Assembly (NCBI GenBank): GCA_027625915.1
Contig: JANTQA010000063.1
Span: 310,001-374,000, forward strand
Direction: 5' to 3'
From: Anaeramoeba flamelloides
Taxonomy: Eukaryota; Metamonada; Anaeramoebidae
DNA: 64,000 nucleotides
Below the pieces are notes generated by a model, which was not told the DNA's origin, did no database searches, and saw only the letters and a program-made list of their open reading frames with translations. Position numbers and translations under genes: made by a program. Numbering within the stretch: the stretch's first letter is position 1; each line of letters opens with the position of its first letter. Below are positions 47,979-59,340 of the stretch, in pieces.

Positions 47979-48180
47979 TACAGTCACTTTCACTTTTAAG
48001 GCACAAACTTTCAACAAAATTTAAGGCACAAAAAAATCTTAAATTAAAGCACAAAATTTGTAATTTTTTTTTTTTACAATTTATTTTTACTAGAATTTGA
48101 ATTTTGTGCCTTAATTTGAGATTTTTTTTGTGCCTTAAATTTCGTTGAAAGTTTGTGTCTTAAAAGTGAAACTGACTGTA
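47979..48180. mobile_element. TACAGTCAGTTTCAC palindromic element, young copy 2, nested in the LINE
   Basis: 202 bp bounded by TA, nearly identical to the copies at 46990 and 48559. It splits the retrotransposon frame between KTI and LNFRKLEKEN. If the element and one TA are ignored, the frame continues without shift, so it inserted cleanly at a TA in a then-open frame. Confidence 0.87.
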
Positions 48181-48558
48181 TTGTTTTTAATTTTTTTAAA
48201 TTTAAGAAATCTAATTTTTCTATCAATTTATATTTTCTTCGGTATACTTTTAATCTAGCGAGATCAATTTTTGCTTCAGTTTTATAAATTAATCGAGGTG
48301 AATGGATATTAATTTGTAAGAAATTTGTGACTGATTTATTGATAAATCTATCAATTCTTTCAAAATCATTTTGTTTCAAGTCAAATATTTCAAGACCATA
48401 ATAAAGTTGACTTAAAATGAGAGCTTTGAAAGAAGTTATTTTGACTACATTGTTGAGTTTATTTTGTTGAAACAATCGATTAAGTGTTTCCAAGGACTTT
48501 TCTACTTTTTTTGAAATTATATTCAAGATGTGTGTTTTTTTATAACCAAATCCCAAGA

Positions 48559-48761
48559 TACAGTCAGTTTCACTTTTAAGGCACAAACTTTCAACGAAAT
48601 TTTAGGCACAAAAAAAATCTCAAATTAAGGCACAAAATTTGCAATTTTTTTTTTTTACAATTTATTTTTACTAGAATTTGAATTTTGTGCTTTAATTTGA
48701 GATTTTTTTTGTGCCTTAAATTTCGTTGAAAGTTTGTGCCTTAAAAGTGAAACTGACTGTA
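48559..48761. mobile_element. TACAGTCAGTTTCAC palindromic element, young copy 3, nested in the LINE
   Basis: 203 bp bounded by TA. It splits the retrotransposon frame between the catalytic domain (ending KELKDIF) and the YLGFGYKKTH block. Six copies of TTAAGGCACAAA or close variants are present, three per arm. Confidence 0.87.
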
Positions 48762-49522
48762 AAAAATATCTTTTAATTCTTTTTTATATTTGGTTTTTTT
48801 ATTATGTGGGTTCATCCCGAATCTTTTTATTATTTCAAAAATCCTTTCTAAATTAATTTTTAGAGAGATTAATGGCCCTTTCATAATAAGAATAAGATCA
48901 TCTGCATACATTTGAACATGAACAGCTAAAGTTTTTAACTTTTCTAGTAGGAAATGAGATATAAATGCGAAGAGAATTGGTGATAAGGGATCTCCTTGAT
49001 AAACTCCAATTCCTTCTTTTTTGTAATATCTCAAGAGCCAATTTTTAATTGTTTCATTTTTGATAAATTTTTTAATAGATTGATATATTAACGAGTGTTG
49101 TATAGAGTCAAAACATTTTTGTATGTCTATAGTAACTACAAAGTATTCTGTATTTTTATTTTTATTTTTTATTTTTTTAAATTTTCTTAATAAATTTAAA
49201 ACAGCAATTCTTGTTCCAAAATATTTTTTAAATCCAAATTGTTTTTTTGAAATCAAGTCCCATGAGTCTTGAATTCCAATGTATATTAATTTTAAAAAAA
49301 ATCTTATAAGAGATTGATTTATAGAGATAGGTCGATAATTTAATGGTTCGCCTTCATCCCCCGATTTATGAATAAATAATAAATTTCTTTTTTTAATAAA
49401 ATTTATACTTTTTTCAGTTTCGTCTGTTATCCAATTTAAAAAAATATTTTGAACTGTTTTAATAAAATAATTATAATTTAATAAATATTGAATTGGTTGG
49501 TTTTTTAAAAAATAGTTTTAAT

Positions 49523-49894
49523 GAAAAAACGAAAATTAGAAAAAATAAATTTCAAAAAATATTTATCAAACTATCATTAAAAAATTCAATGACAGGTCAT
49601 TAAATTAAATTTTCAAGGGGTTTTATAAAAGACAAAAAACTTATTGTATTTCAATCTCACAAAAGTTAATGGTTTTTTCAATTTTTTTTCTCAAATTTTT
49701 AAAACCAAACTAAAACCTAAGTTGAGAGACAATATTGAAACCCTATTGTTATCTGAGTTCTTATTGTACAATCTGAGGATCAAACAAATCACTTAAAGTT
49801 GAAAAAATTTGAACCAAATTTCTTTAATTTTATCATTTTTTTCAAATCAAATTTTTTTTTTTTAATATTTATTTAACGTAAATAACAAAGCGAA
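49523..49894. other. 5' flank of the porin gene
   Basis: AT-rich; the LINE duplication ends at 49522, so the retrotransposon landed about 370 bp upstream of the porin start codon. No clear promoter element is visible. Confidence 0.5.
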
Positions 49895-50995
49895 ATGAAC
49901 AAATTACATCCACTTGTTTATGCACAACTTGGTTTAAGATCTAAACGATTGTTAGAAAGACCACAAGCAAGATATTCTGTTCGATTCCGAGCAAATTCAA
50001 ATCTTGGATACAATTTCTCAAGCTTTGCATCTCTTCGCTCAGAAGAAAAGGATTTATTTTTTTATTCAAACCTCACTTCAGGATTTAAAATCAAAGAAAA
50101 TGTTGAAATCACAACTTCTGTAACATCACAAAAACAACTTATCACCAAATTGTCTTTTTCAGATTTGTTAGATGGTGTTTTAAATGCTGGGATCTTTAGT
50201 AAGAAAAAATTCTCTTTTCATTTTCTTTTTTTAATCAAGCTATAACCACAAATTTTGATTTTTTTATTTTCAGAAAAATTATAAAAAAAAAAGAGAGACT
50301 TTCCTTCTTAATTAACGATCTGTTGTTTGCGATTTTGCTTTTTTCTTTTTTTTTTACTCTTCTGTACCTAAACACAACACAATTAATTCACGACCAAAGC
50401 TGATATGTTTAAAAAATCATTGTATGGATATTTTTCTTGTTGTCCAAAATATGGGACAATGTCCTTTATGTCTGATTTCAGGACCAGGGTTGGGTCGTTT
50501 AGCATGACTACTGATATTAAAGGGGTTTATTTTGGGATGATGGGAAATATTGATCTTGCAAAAAGATCTTTTCCAGTTTTAGAAACAGCGATGCAATACA
50601 AAATCAATAAAAACACAGAAATTGTAACAAGATTCAAGCCAAAGACAAAGATCGTGTCAAGTGAAGTTTTTTCACAAATAAACCCTCGGATCGCATTATC
50701 GTTGGGCCTTTCTGTAGACTGCAGCGAAAGGAGTCTTGACCTTTTCCAAGCTGCAGTGCTTGTAAACACAAGCCCAAGAACACAACTTTACTCAAAGATC
50801 CAATCTTCAGGTAAATTGTCCCTCCAAGTTTTGACCAAAATCACAGACCACGTCTCTGCTGGTGTCACAGGGGCATTAGACCTTTCAAAATTAAGACAGA
50901 AAAAAAATCCTTTTGATGCCAAAAACTTTGGAATTACCTTAGAAATTAATACCCAAAAGGAACATAAAAAAGCAAATTTTTTCCTTGAAAATTAA
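49895..50995 (+). CDS. VDAC-like mitochondrial/MRO outer-membrane porin
   Basis: Two exons, join(49895..50198, 50400..50995), 900 bp, 299 residues; donor GTAAGA, acceptor AAAG, phase 1 closes. The N terminus YAQLGLRSKRLL parallels the YADLGKSARDLL start of VDACs, and alternating polar/hydrophobic segments through the protein fit a 19-strand beta barrel of the Porin3 family. The C terminus KNFGITLEIN matches the beta-signal used by the sorting machinery, and LDLSKL near residue 267 parallels the usual ALLDGKN segment. There is no signal peptide or hydrophobic helix. Length is close to VDAC (about 280). The protein should pass metabolites across the outer membrane of mitochondria or a related organelle. 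Tom40, a relative in the same family, is the alternative; the N-terminal match favours VDAC. Confidence 0.78.
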
Positions 50996-51100
50996 AATAA
51001 TCCTTGTTTAATTTTTTTTTTTTTTTAGTGAGTATTATCAATTCATAAAAAAAAAATTGATTCTAAATTTCTTAAAATTTTAATCATCAACCCAAAAAAG

Positions 51101-51173
51101 AATATATACATATACATATATACATACATGAATACATACATACGTACAATATATATATATATATATATATATA
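51101..51173. repeat. TACATA and (TA)n microsatellite
   Basis: Imperfect TATACATA/TACATACA units followed by a pure (AT)n run from 51149 to 51173, just downstream of the porin gene. Confidence 0.85.
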
Positions 51174-52787
51174 ATTTTGAGCATATTTTAATTCTTTATT
51201 TTGAAATAAAATAAAAAAACCTTTATTAATTTATTAAAAATCATGATTCTTTTTTAGTTTTTTTTTAATGAATAGAGTCAAGAAAAATACAAAAAATCTT
51301 ATAAAATTAATGTAATATCATACACACAAACACCAAAAACGACTATCTAACAATAAAAAAATCACCCAAATTTTGTTCTCTAAATAAGAAATAAGTTCAA
51401 AAAAGACATTAACTCAACAATTGATTTATTTTCAAGAAGAAAAAAATTACACACCCAAAAATCCTACTTTTAGAAAGCTTTAACCATTTTAAAATGTTGG
51501 AAATTGTTTGTATGATTTTGGAATTGTCTGAAAACTTTGAAAAGGTACTGCAAAAGTTATAAAGCAACAATATTTTTTGTATATAGTTAAAAAATTAAAA
51601 AAAAAGTTTTTTTTAATTATTGTTTTGGGACTTATTCCTCTTTTTTCTTATTTAAACTCTACTAACCTCAAATGAACATTTTTTCAGTTTGGTTTTTGAA
51701 ACTATTTATTCCTGGGATGATTTCTTTTTATCTTTTCAAACTAAATTTGTTCATATTTTTGATTGTTTTTGATTTGAAGTTATCAAACAGTTTTTTATAC
51801 AAGCAATTTTCTTTGAATTTGTAATTTTTTATTAGGTTTTTACCACTTTTTTTAATGTATTTTACCTTTTTTTCGATTTTTTGACTTTTTTAAGGATTTT
51901 CAACCAGAAAAATCAAAACCAAATAAAATCAGAATAGAATTTTTATTACTTTAATTAATAAAAAAAAAAAAAGTGAGTTATCCATTAGTATATCTTTTAA
52001 AACCTAAAGAGAAACATAATTACATCAATTAAAAGAAATTACACAATTAAAAGAACAAATAACCCTTTAAACAGATGAAATTTTGATTTATCAAAAACAA
52101 AATAAAGAAGAAAATTAATGATAATTTCATTTGATTGAATACAAAAAAAACAAATCCATGAACATTCATAAACACAATTACAAATGAAAAGCCAAACCGA
52201 AATCTATTAATAAATGGAAAATTAAATTCATATGAAATTTCAACCAAAACAAACAAAATAGAATCCAATTCAAAATAAAAAAACTCTTGATCATAAACAA
52301 AACAGAATTTTATTTTTTAACAAATTTTGATCAATAAATAATTTTACTTAAGTAAAGGTATCTATTAATTCTTTAAAATTAAACCATTTATTATTTAAAT
52401 TAGAAAGTAAAAATGTTACACAAAACAAAAATATTTATTTCAAATTTATCTTTATTTAAAAAATTTCATTTAATATCTTTTCTAATTCGTTCTCGGTCAT
52501 TATTTTGTTTTCGTTAATTTATATTAAAAATTAATAAATATTTAATATTATTGATCAAAAAATTTCAAATATAATTTCAATTATTCTTCTCGTCAAAAAA
52601 ATTTTTTTTTCTATTTATTAAAGAAATAAATTTAAGTTCTGGATTTCTCGTTTTCATTTTTTTTTTTAGATATTTATTAAGATAAAAACCAATAGTTTTT
52701 ATATTAAAGAAGAAGTATTGATATTTTTTAATATTTTTATAATATTGAGAATAAATAAACGAATTATCCACCAATGGAATGTATATA

Positions 52788-53319
52788 AACTAGATTCCAA
52801 AAATTTGGACACAGTTTAAATAGTTGAAAGAACATCAATACTACACTTAAAATTCAAATTGGAAAGAATTTTGATTTTACAAACAATTTCATTTTTTGTC
52901 TTTTTTGTTTTGTTTTCATTTCCTTTTTTGCAATTACGTAATCTGTTTCGTTAGATCTCGAAATTTTTTTTCAAAGGTTGATAGAAGGTTAGTGTTGAGT
53001 TTGTTAAATTGGAAAATCAAATATAATTGGTAGATGGTATCTTATCATTTGATCGATCAACAATTGTTGGTGAAATTTCAACAAAATTTACCAATACATT
53101 TTTTGTTCCGCCTTTTTCATTATTTTGGACACACCTGTTTTTATTTTTGAGTTTTAAATTTTTTTCTTTTATTTGGATGAGAATGATTACTTATAAAAAC
53201 ATTATTACCTTGTAACTTAAATGTAGTTTTATATTAGGTTTGGGAAAATACAATAAATTGGGTTTTTTATTTTTGCCTATTTTTGATTTTGGGTGTGTCC
53301 AAATTTTTGGAACGGGGTT
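52788..53319. mobile_element. 532-bp Tc1/mariner-type inverted-repeat element
   Basis: The ends AACTAGATTCCAAAAATTTG and its near inverse (CCAAATTTTTGGAACGGGGTT) are flanked by TA at 52786-52787 and 53320-53321; the shared inner part continues GGACACA. The phrase TTCCAAAAATTTGGACAC is typical of Tc1-like ends. The core is not an inverted repeat and has only a 60-residue chance frame, so it is an internally deleted, non-autonomous copy. Confidence 0.78.
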
Positions 53320-54345
53320 TAAAATAAAACATTGATATTAAATTATAAAATCTGATATTCTATATTAACTATTAATTGTTGATATATAATATACCATATA
53401 TTTATTTTTGGTCAGAGCAATAGAATAAAAAAAGTGTTGAATAAAAATTGAAATAAATTCTATTTTTGTAAAAATCTTATGTAGAATTTTAAAAGATATT
53501 TACTTTTTCTTTTGTATTTTTTTCAGATTTTAAGATCAAATTTGTAAATTTTTGATTTTTCTCAAGTTATATTATCAAAAAAAAAATTCAAAGATTTTCT
53601 ATTTCATTGTACTTTATCCCCTTATTTCAAATCATTCACATTTTTCTTTAAAGTTAGGTTAAAAGATACATGCATAAACATTTTTATTGAATGTTTATTC
53701 AACTTTAAAAATGATAAAATAGATCTCTGCCAATTAAATTCAAATAAAAAAATAAAAACAACATTTATTTTATTAAATAGAGAGATTATTTCCAAGTTTT
53801 TTTTTAAAAAGATTTGTTATTTGAATTTTAAAAAAGATTATTTTCTTTTCAAAAATATCAATTAAAGTTAAATTATAAATTAGATTTTAAGAGAGTTAAT
53901 CCAAAAAAAACTTTAATACATTTCATAAAATAGATGGACTTAAGTCTATCAACTGTTTTATTGTTACTTTTTAAGTATTTTTTCTTTTCACTTTTTAAAA
54001 TTTAACATTAAATTTTCACATCATTTTTAGGTTATTTGAAGAAATACAGAAAATGAGAAAAGACAGAAGCAGAAGTTGAAAATTATTGTTAAACTTTAAA
54101 AATGATTTTAATCCAAATTATACTTTAAATTTATTTATTTTCATAGTTATGATAGACGAGAAAAGTATAATTCTATTTAATTGTTAAAATGAAAATTCAA
54201 GGAAATTATTTGTTTTTTTTTTAATTTTCTTGGTTTTGTTGTAGTTGTTTTTTTTGTCTTGTTTCATATTCCAAATTAAACATAATACTCCCCAATAGAT
54301 TGTCAACATCTTGATCAATTTTCCTGGTTTTGGTTTTTGATTTTT

Positions 54346-55125
54346 TTAAAATTCAAATCTTTTTTGTTCATTTTCTAAAGCACCTGATGTTTCTAATAAC
54401 GAGTTTGGTGTATTGACAACACTATTCGATTCCTTTTTTTTATCATTTTCTTCGTCTTGTTCTTGTTGTTCTTCCTTTTCCTTTTCCTTTTCCTTTTCTT
54501 TTTCCTTTTCTTTTTCTTTTTCTTTTTCTTTTTCTTCGTCTTCTTCTAATTGCCACCACCATTGTTGTCCAAGCTTTAAAGGATGGTTTGCAACATTTGA
54601 TGCTTCTTGGAATCCTTTATTAAGCAAGAACAGTGAACGTCTGATTTTGGAGTCAATCAGAGAAAACACTGACGGAGATTCATAAACACTTTTCGTAATT
54701 TGCTCGTTTAGAATGTAATATACAGAATTTAGTTTCACACCACTATTTCGATCACGATCTTGTCTTTTGATAACATAAACATTTGGATCAACTGGAGTCA
54801 TAACTTCAAATTCTAACCCGTTCATCATTCTTTTCATTATAAAATTTAGACAAGCCAAAGTAAGTTATTTTTTTTTTGTTTTTCAAGATCGGGATAGTTT
54901 ATTTGGGTATTGTTATTGTTTTTTTTTTTTTGTTTTTCTTTTTTTTGTTTTGTTTTGTTTTTCAAAATTGAAGTTAAAAAGAAAAATGTTTAATTACTTT
55001 AATTTCGAGATATCTAAACCTTGCATTCGACACCTTTCATTGTTACAATTGACATCATAAAAATCAGTGTTCGAAAAAAGATTCATTGCTTCATCAATTT
55101 TTTCTTCTTCTGTTAGTTGCTCCAT
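54346..55125 (-). CDS. MED6: Mediator complex subunit 6
   Basis: Two exons, complement(54346..54829, 54998..55125), 612 bp, 203 residues. The donor is GTAATT and the acceptor lies after ATGAAAAG, phase 2 closes. Family landmarks are FYDVNCNNERCRMQGLD in exon 1 (human FYDRTCNNEVVKMQRL), then NGLEFEVM, VYVIKRQDR, VYYIL, YESPSVFSLIDSKI and LNKGFQEA, and QQWWWQLE at about 131-140. MED6 is a head-module subunit that bridges Mediator and RNA polymerase II. A (Lys-Glu)n repeat (codons at 54472-54537) follows the conserved part. The C terminus is uncertain: directly after the stop another frame (54221-54340) stays open with a sensible acidic sequence (DQDVDNLLGSIMFNLEYE), so one missing base or a small intron could extend the protein by about 40 residues. 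Confidence 0.87.
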
Positions 55126-56019
55126 TATTATTTTTGACTCAAAGACAAAAGTAAAAAACCAAAAAAATGAATTGAATTTTTTTTGTTAATATTCTCAAGT
55201 GTAATTTGTCTTTCTGCTGTACTGACAATTAAATTTAATAAAATAAACTTATAAGGGATAATTTTCATTTGTAGATCAATCTTAAGAATTGGTAAAACAT
55301 GAGTTGAAAATCAAATGAAAATTTTTGGAATTATTTTGAATTATCAATAATGAAAAAACCAAAATTAGAATGAATTTAGACAAGTTTTCAAACAATCCTT
55401 GTTGATTCGTGTTGATTAGGATCGTAAATTGATGGATTATAAAATAAATAATTCTGAGTGCCCAAATCAAAATTCTTTTGGAAAAAATGATATTATTTTA
55501 TGTTTTATTGGATAATCTAACTAAGAATTGTATTACGATTAAGATTAGAATCCATTCCCAATGGAATTATTGAAGTTGATTTGGTAGTTAGTAAATTTTG
55601 ATAAATATTCAGTATAAAGAAAAAATAATCAAAAAAAAATATATTCCAAGATATATTTACAAATACTTGGGTAAACTGATTTTCTAAAATATTAATAAAA
55701 AAAAAAAAAATGAGTGAAATGTGATTTAAAGTATAAAAAAAATATGTTAATTAATTAATATAGAACCCTATACACTTTTACGAGAAAGAATTTATGTCTA
55801 ATTTGTCTTGTAAATTCTGAATTCATTTGGGAATCACCATCCCTAAAATTTTATTAATAAAGTCTAAGAACAGGTATATTATTTAATTTTAAAAAATAAA
55901 TTGAAAACTTATATATGCAAATAAATTTCAAATTAAAAATAGACATCATTTATTATCTTTAGAAATTCAATATTTTAAAAATGTTTGTTTAAGGGCCAAG
56001 ATATTACAGTAATTTATTT
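55126..56019. other. MED6 5' flank
   Basis: AT-rich; no supported coding frame, repeat or RNA gene. Confidence 0.45.
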
Positions 56020-56250
56020 TTTTTGGGTGGTTGTCAAAAAAAATTATAGACGATGTTTATGGGTTACTAATACCAATTAAAAACAATTAGCCTAGAATGT
56101 ATGATAAATTTCTAAAAATTAACAATGGAAAACAAGGGCACTTTAAAAAAAGTTATAAAGAGCGACACATAATTTTCAATTTTAAATTTTGTTAATTATA
56201 ATTTTGAATCAAACTAAATTTCAGTGTAAAATTTTAGTTCTTTGGAGTTT
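56020..56250 (+). repeat. Dispersed repeat R2, copy 1
   Basis: Shares CCAATTAAAAACAA, GATGTATGA-like and GATTTCTAAAAATYAAYAAT blocks, then a GACA..AATTTTCARWTTTAAAT block, with 63400-63640 in the same orientation. Type unknown; old. Confidence 0.55.
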
Positions 56251-56584
56251 TTTTGGATCTAGAAGATTTTTATTATTATTATTTTTTTAATTGTCCCAAT
56301 GGGTTATTTTTATAGCAAGAATAGTATAAAATTGTCACTTTCTCAAATATAGATAACTCGAAAAACTTCTGAATCAAAAGAAATTTTCCTGAAGTCTTTA
56401 AAAATCTTGATCTATCTTGAAGTAATATATATTAATAAATTATTTCAAAGTTATCTCTAAAAAACAATATGTTGGAGCCGATTCATTGATGTCTTCAAAT
56501 TATCTAGTTTGATTAAAAAAGATATGAAAAACTATATACTATAATTATTCAACAATTTATAAAAAAGTTTAAAAATTAAAGATC

Positions 56585-57370
56585 GTTTACAATTTTTTTC
56601 TTATTAAGCTTTTAATATAAAAAATATTAACAAGAAAATTTATTTCTGAAAAGTACACTTTAAAATAATATATATAACTCAATTTTTTTTAATGTTTATT
56701 GGTCTTTCATAAGATATTTTTTTGTCTTGGGGACCAAAAAAAAAAAAGGAAAAGAAAAAGTAAAAAAAAGTAAAAAAAAGTAAAAATAAAAATTCGAAAA
56801 AGAAAACCAAAAATTTAATAAAATTGGAAAAAACGAATCTGATCCAAAAATTGAAAATTTTTTGATAAGACTATGAGACAAAACCACCCAGATCCACTTC
56901 CAATCACATTGAAAAGTAAATCAACATTTCTTAAGATTAGTTTAGATTTTAATTTTCGATTAATTTAAATTTAAAAATTAAATTTTTCATTTTCGAGAAA
57001 TTTGCCATATTCTTTGGGGATATCAATTTTTCTCTTTGGAAAATCATTCCATTTTCTAATCAAAATTATAATTAAAAAAAAATAAAGTCATTTTATTCTT
57101 TGATTGTTTTGTTTTAAATTTTTAAATAATAATTTTTGATATTAATTATAAATTGATTAAAATAAAGGTTTTCTAAATATTTATTTTTTTTTTTACTTTT
57201 TTTTTTTTTTTTTGATCTTGGGGACCAAAAAAATATCTTATGAAAGACCAATAAACATTAAAAAATTTGAATTTATGTATATTCTTTTAAAGTGAACTTT
57301 TCAGAAATAAATTTACCTGTTAACATTTTTTCTATTGATTGTTTAATAATAAAAAATTTGTAATTTACCT
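56585..57370. mobile_element. 786-bp inverted-repeat element (GGTCTTTCATAAGATA arms)
   Basis: The left arm (56585-56745) includes AAATTTATTTCTGAAAAGT, AATGTTTATTGGTCTTTC and ATAAGATATTTTTTTG, and is repeated in reverse complement at 57212-57370. The phrase CTTGGGGACCAAAAAA occurs in the same orientation at both inner arm edges. The core includes the R3 purine-rich region. No transposase frame. Target duplication not resolved. Confidence 0.7.
56745..56890 (+). repeat. Dispersed repeat R3, copy 2
   Basis: Matches 24670-24850: a purine run followed by ATCTGATCCAAAAATTG and GACAAAACCACCCA. It lies inside the 56585-57370 element, which suggests that the other copy is a fragment of a related element. 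Confidence 0.55.
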
Positions 57371-59099
57371 CGAAAATTGTGATTTACTTTTTTTTTGGTT
57401 TTTGTTTTATTATTTTATTTTTAGAAATAGCTGGTTTTTTATCTTTATGAATAATTTAAAAGTTAATTATTTATACGATTTAATATAAGTTGTTTTTGAA
57501 GAAAAAAAAATAATATATTTATATTTCAATTTGTTATTTTAAGTGAGCAACAATTTTTGAAATAGATTTTAGTATTATATTTCTTAACTTAGAAACTTAA
57601 ATAAAATAAATAAATTAATATCTATCTGTTTTAAAAAATAAATTTTCATATTCAACATTTATCAAAAAGAAAAAAAAGTAAAAGATTTTTTTTTATTGAT
57701 TTTTTATGGGTGGTAAACTTTATATTTAAAAAGAAAAAAAGAAATCAATTACAAATATCAAATTATAAAAATGTAAATAACTTTATTTGGTATTGCAAAA
57801 GGTAAATAATAATCAATATCAAATTTTAAAAAGAAAATTATCAAATATTATAGATATAAATCAATAGGGTGTGATTTTTGAGTAAAGAAATTACCCCAGT
57901 CACTATTTCAATATAATTTCCACTCCATATTCTTATTGGTATAAAAGATTTTCAAATAATAATAAAGATTATCCTGTAATCACATAAAAATTTGATAAAT
58001 TCTTGTTTTTTTAATGTTTTTTCCCTATTATTCTGAAAATAAAAAAAAGGGCAAGAAACGATAATATTTTTTGTTACCATAAGAAATAATCATTATAAAT
58101 CACCTCTTACCATTAAAAATTATTACAAATATATCAAAACATCTCTATCAAAACTTTTTATTTATTTTTTCTGATCAAAATTCTTTAATTTTATTATTCT
58201 TGAAGGTATTTTTTTCAACAAAGCTCTTATGATTAGAAAAAATAAAAAGATAAAGGATAAATAATAACTTAAAATCTTTTAACTAACTTATAAGGTATAT
58301 ATAGATATATATCATGTAACTATTTTTCCACGTTTTGGTCATCTTTTAGATTTTGTTAGGTTTTTTTTCTCTCATTTTTTTTTTTTTTTTTTATTTATTA
58401 AAAAGAATTAATTACTAAGAAATTTTTTATTGAATTTTTATAAATTCTTGAAAGGATAACTGAAAATTCTTTTCTTAAAATCAATAGAAATTATTTAAAT
58501 TAAATATAATTATTTATTCCTTTACATTATAATAAATACTAGTAGAATAGATTATGAATTATTAATAACAGAGACAAAGTTTTTATTTTTTATCGATATT
58601 TTTTTTATATAATTTTTACAACTTTTGTGGGTTATCGATTGTTATTAATTTGAAATTTGTTGATTATATTTTTATTATTAATAATATTTTAATAAACAAA
58701 TTATTTTTCTTCTTATCTTTTTTTATTTTGATTATTTTAAATACTTCCTTTCTCTCAATAAATTAAAAGATAATTTGAACATATTTTAAAATTATAAATA
58801 ATTTTTAAAAATTTCTTTTGACAAATTAAATATAAAATCAACAAAAAAATGTATTTTCATTTTAAAAAAAGTAAATAAACGATAAATTTTTTAAGATAGC
58901 TCAAAAAATTGAGTGTTTTAAATATTCCTAAAAATACCGGAAAATCAATATTTCATAAAAATTTCTAAACATCTTGAAAATACTTTTTGAAGAATTTTGA
59001 AGAAACAAGAGGGTTCAGAGATAATTTTTTTGATGAAATAAAAATTTTACTTTAATATAAAATAATTAAATTTTTTTTATTTTGTTCCTTAAACAGTTT

Positions 59100-59340
59100 A
59101 AAATATTTTTGGTACGCTTTGAGTACAATTGGGTATGTAAGTATTTTTAGGGCAAGCCCTTGTGTATACCAGGGTATGTTGGTGTATACCAGAAAATATT
59201 ATCTTGGTTTAAGATCCATTAAACCAATTTCTTTTTTTTAGGAATATGGAAAGTTAAACCAGGTTTGGATTGATTTAATTGGGTAGGGTAGATTTATGCG
59301 CGATTAGTTATTGCTAGGTTATTTTTGGTTTGTATTTAAG
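59100..59340. other. G-rich patch with repeated TGTGTATACCAG
   Basis: The plus strand is unusually rich in G and T (GGGTATGT, GGGCAAGCCC, GGGTAGGGTAG, TGCGCGATTAG). GTGTATACCAG occurs twice about 22 bp apart, and AGGGCAAGCCCT is palindromic. No coding frame or tRNA fold was recognised. Confidence 0.5.

Larger units (their letters stand above)
47403..49506 (-). mobile_element. 5'-truncated non-LTR (LINE) retrotransposon with two nested elements
   Basis: The perfect 16-bp duplication AAAAAATAGTTTTAAT at 47387-47402 and 49507-49522 frames the insertion. On the minus strand it ends in a poly-A-like tail directly before the duplication. Coding sequence is open from the 5' end: FIHKSGDEGEPLNYRPISI, then motif A TIDIQKCFDSI, motif B VYQGDPLSPILFAF and catalytic motif C MYADDLIL. 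After that come the thumb region and a C-terminal CDLCKEK...HFSWDC zinc-like motif. There is no endonuclease part, so the 5' end is missing. Palindromic elements at 47979-48180 and 48559-48761 interrupt the frame; near the second there is also a one-base frame change (GGGATTTGG). Without insertions it is about 1.7 kb. It is probably a recent but dead insertion. Confidence 0.9.
47511..49506 (-). pseudogene. Reverse transcriptase ORF of the LINE (interrupted)
   Basis: Three coding blocks (about 49506-48762, 48558-48181, 47978-47511) make up one retrotransposon ORF from RT motif 0/1 to the C-terminal zinc-like motif and a TAA stop. The YADD catalytic Asp pair is intact. It is interrupted by two nested elements and one frame change at the second junction, and lacks its N-terminal part, so it cannot be functional. 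The two decayed fragments at 14960-15720 and 25045-26176 align to it. Confidence 0.85.
50996..54219. other. Intergenic region between convergent genes
   Basis: Lies between the porin (plus) and MED6 (minus) 3' ends. It contains a TACATA/(TA)n microsatellite (51101-51173) and a Tc1/mariner-type element (52788-53319). Small open frames are T- or A-rich chance frames. No other gene recognised. Confidence 0.55.

Noticed and set aside
47979-48761. The palindromic elements acting as intron-like 'introners' in the LINE frame
   Set aside because: Their ends are TA..CAGT and ACTG..TA; no GT-AG pair removes them exactly, so ordinary TA-targeted insertion explains them better.
52047-52268. A Phe/Ile/Val-rich minus-strand frame
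   Set aside because: Composition expected of T-rich non-coding DNA; no homology recognised and no splice context.
53027-53215. A 62-residue frame inside the Tc1/mariner-type element
   Set aside because: No transposase motif or DDE residues; chance frame in an internally deleted element.
54413-54685. A serine/phenylalanine-rich plus-strand protein
   Set aside because: It is the antisense of the (Lys-Glu)n repeat in MED6.
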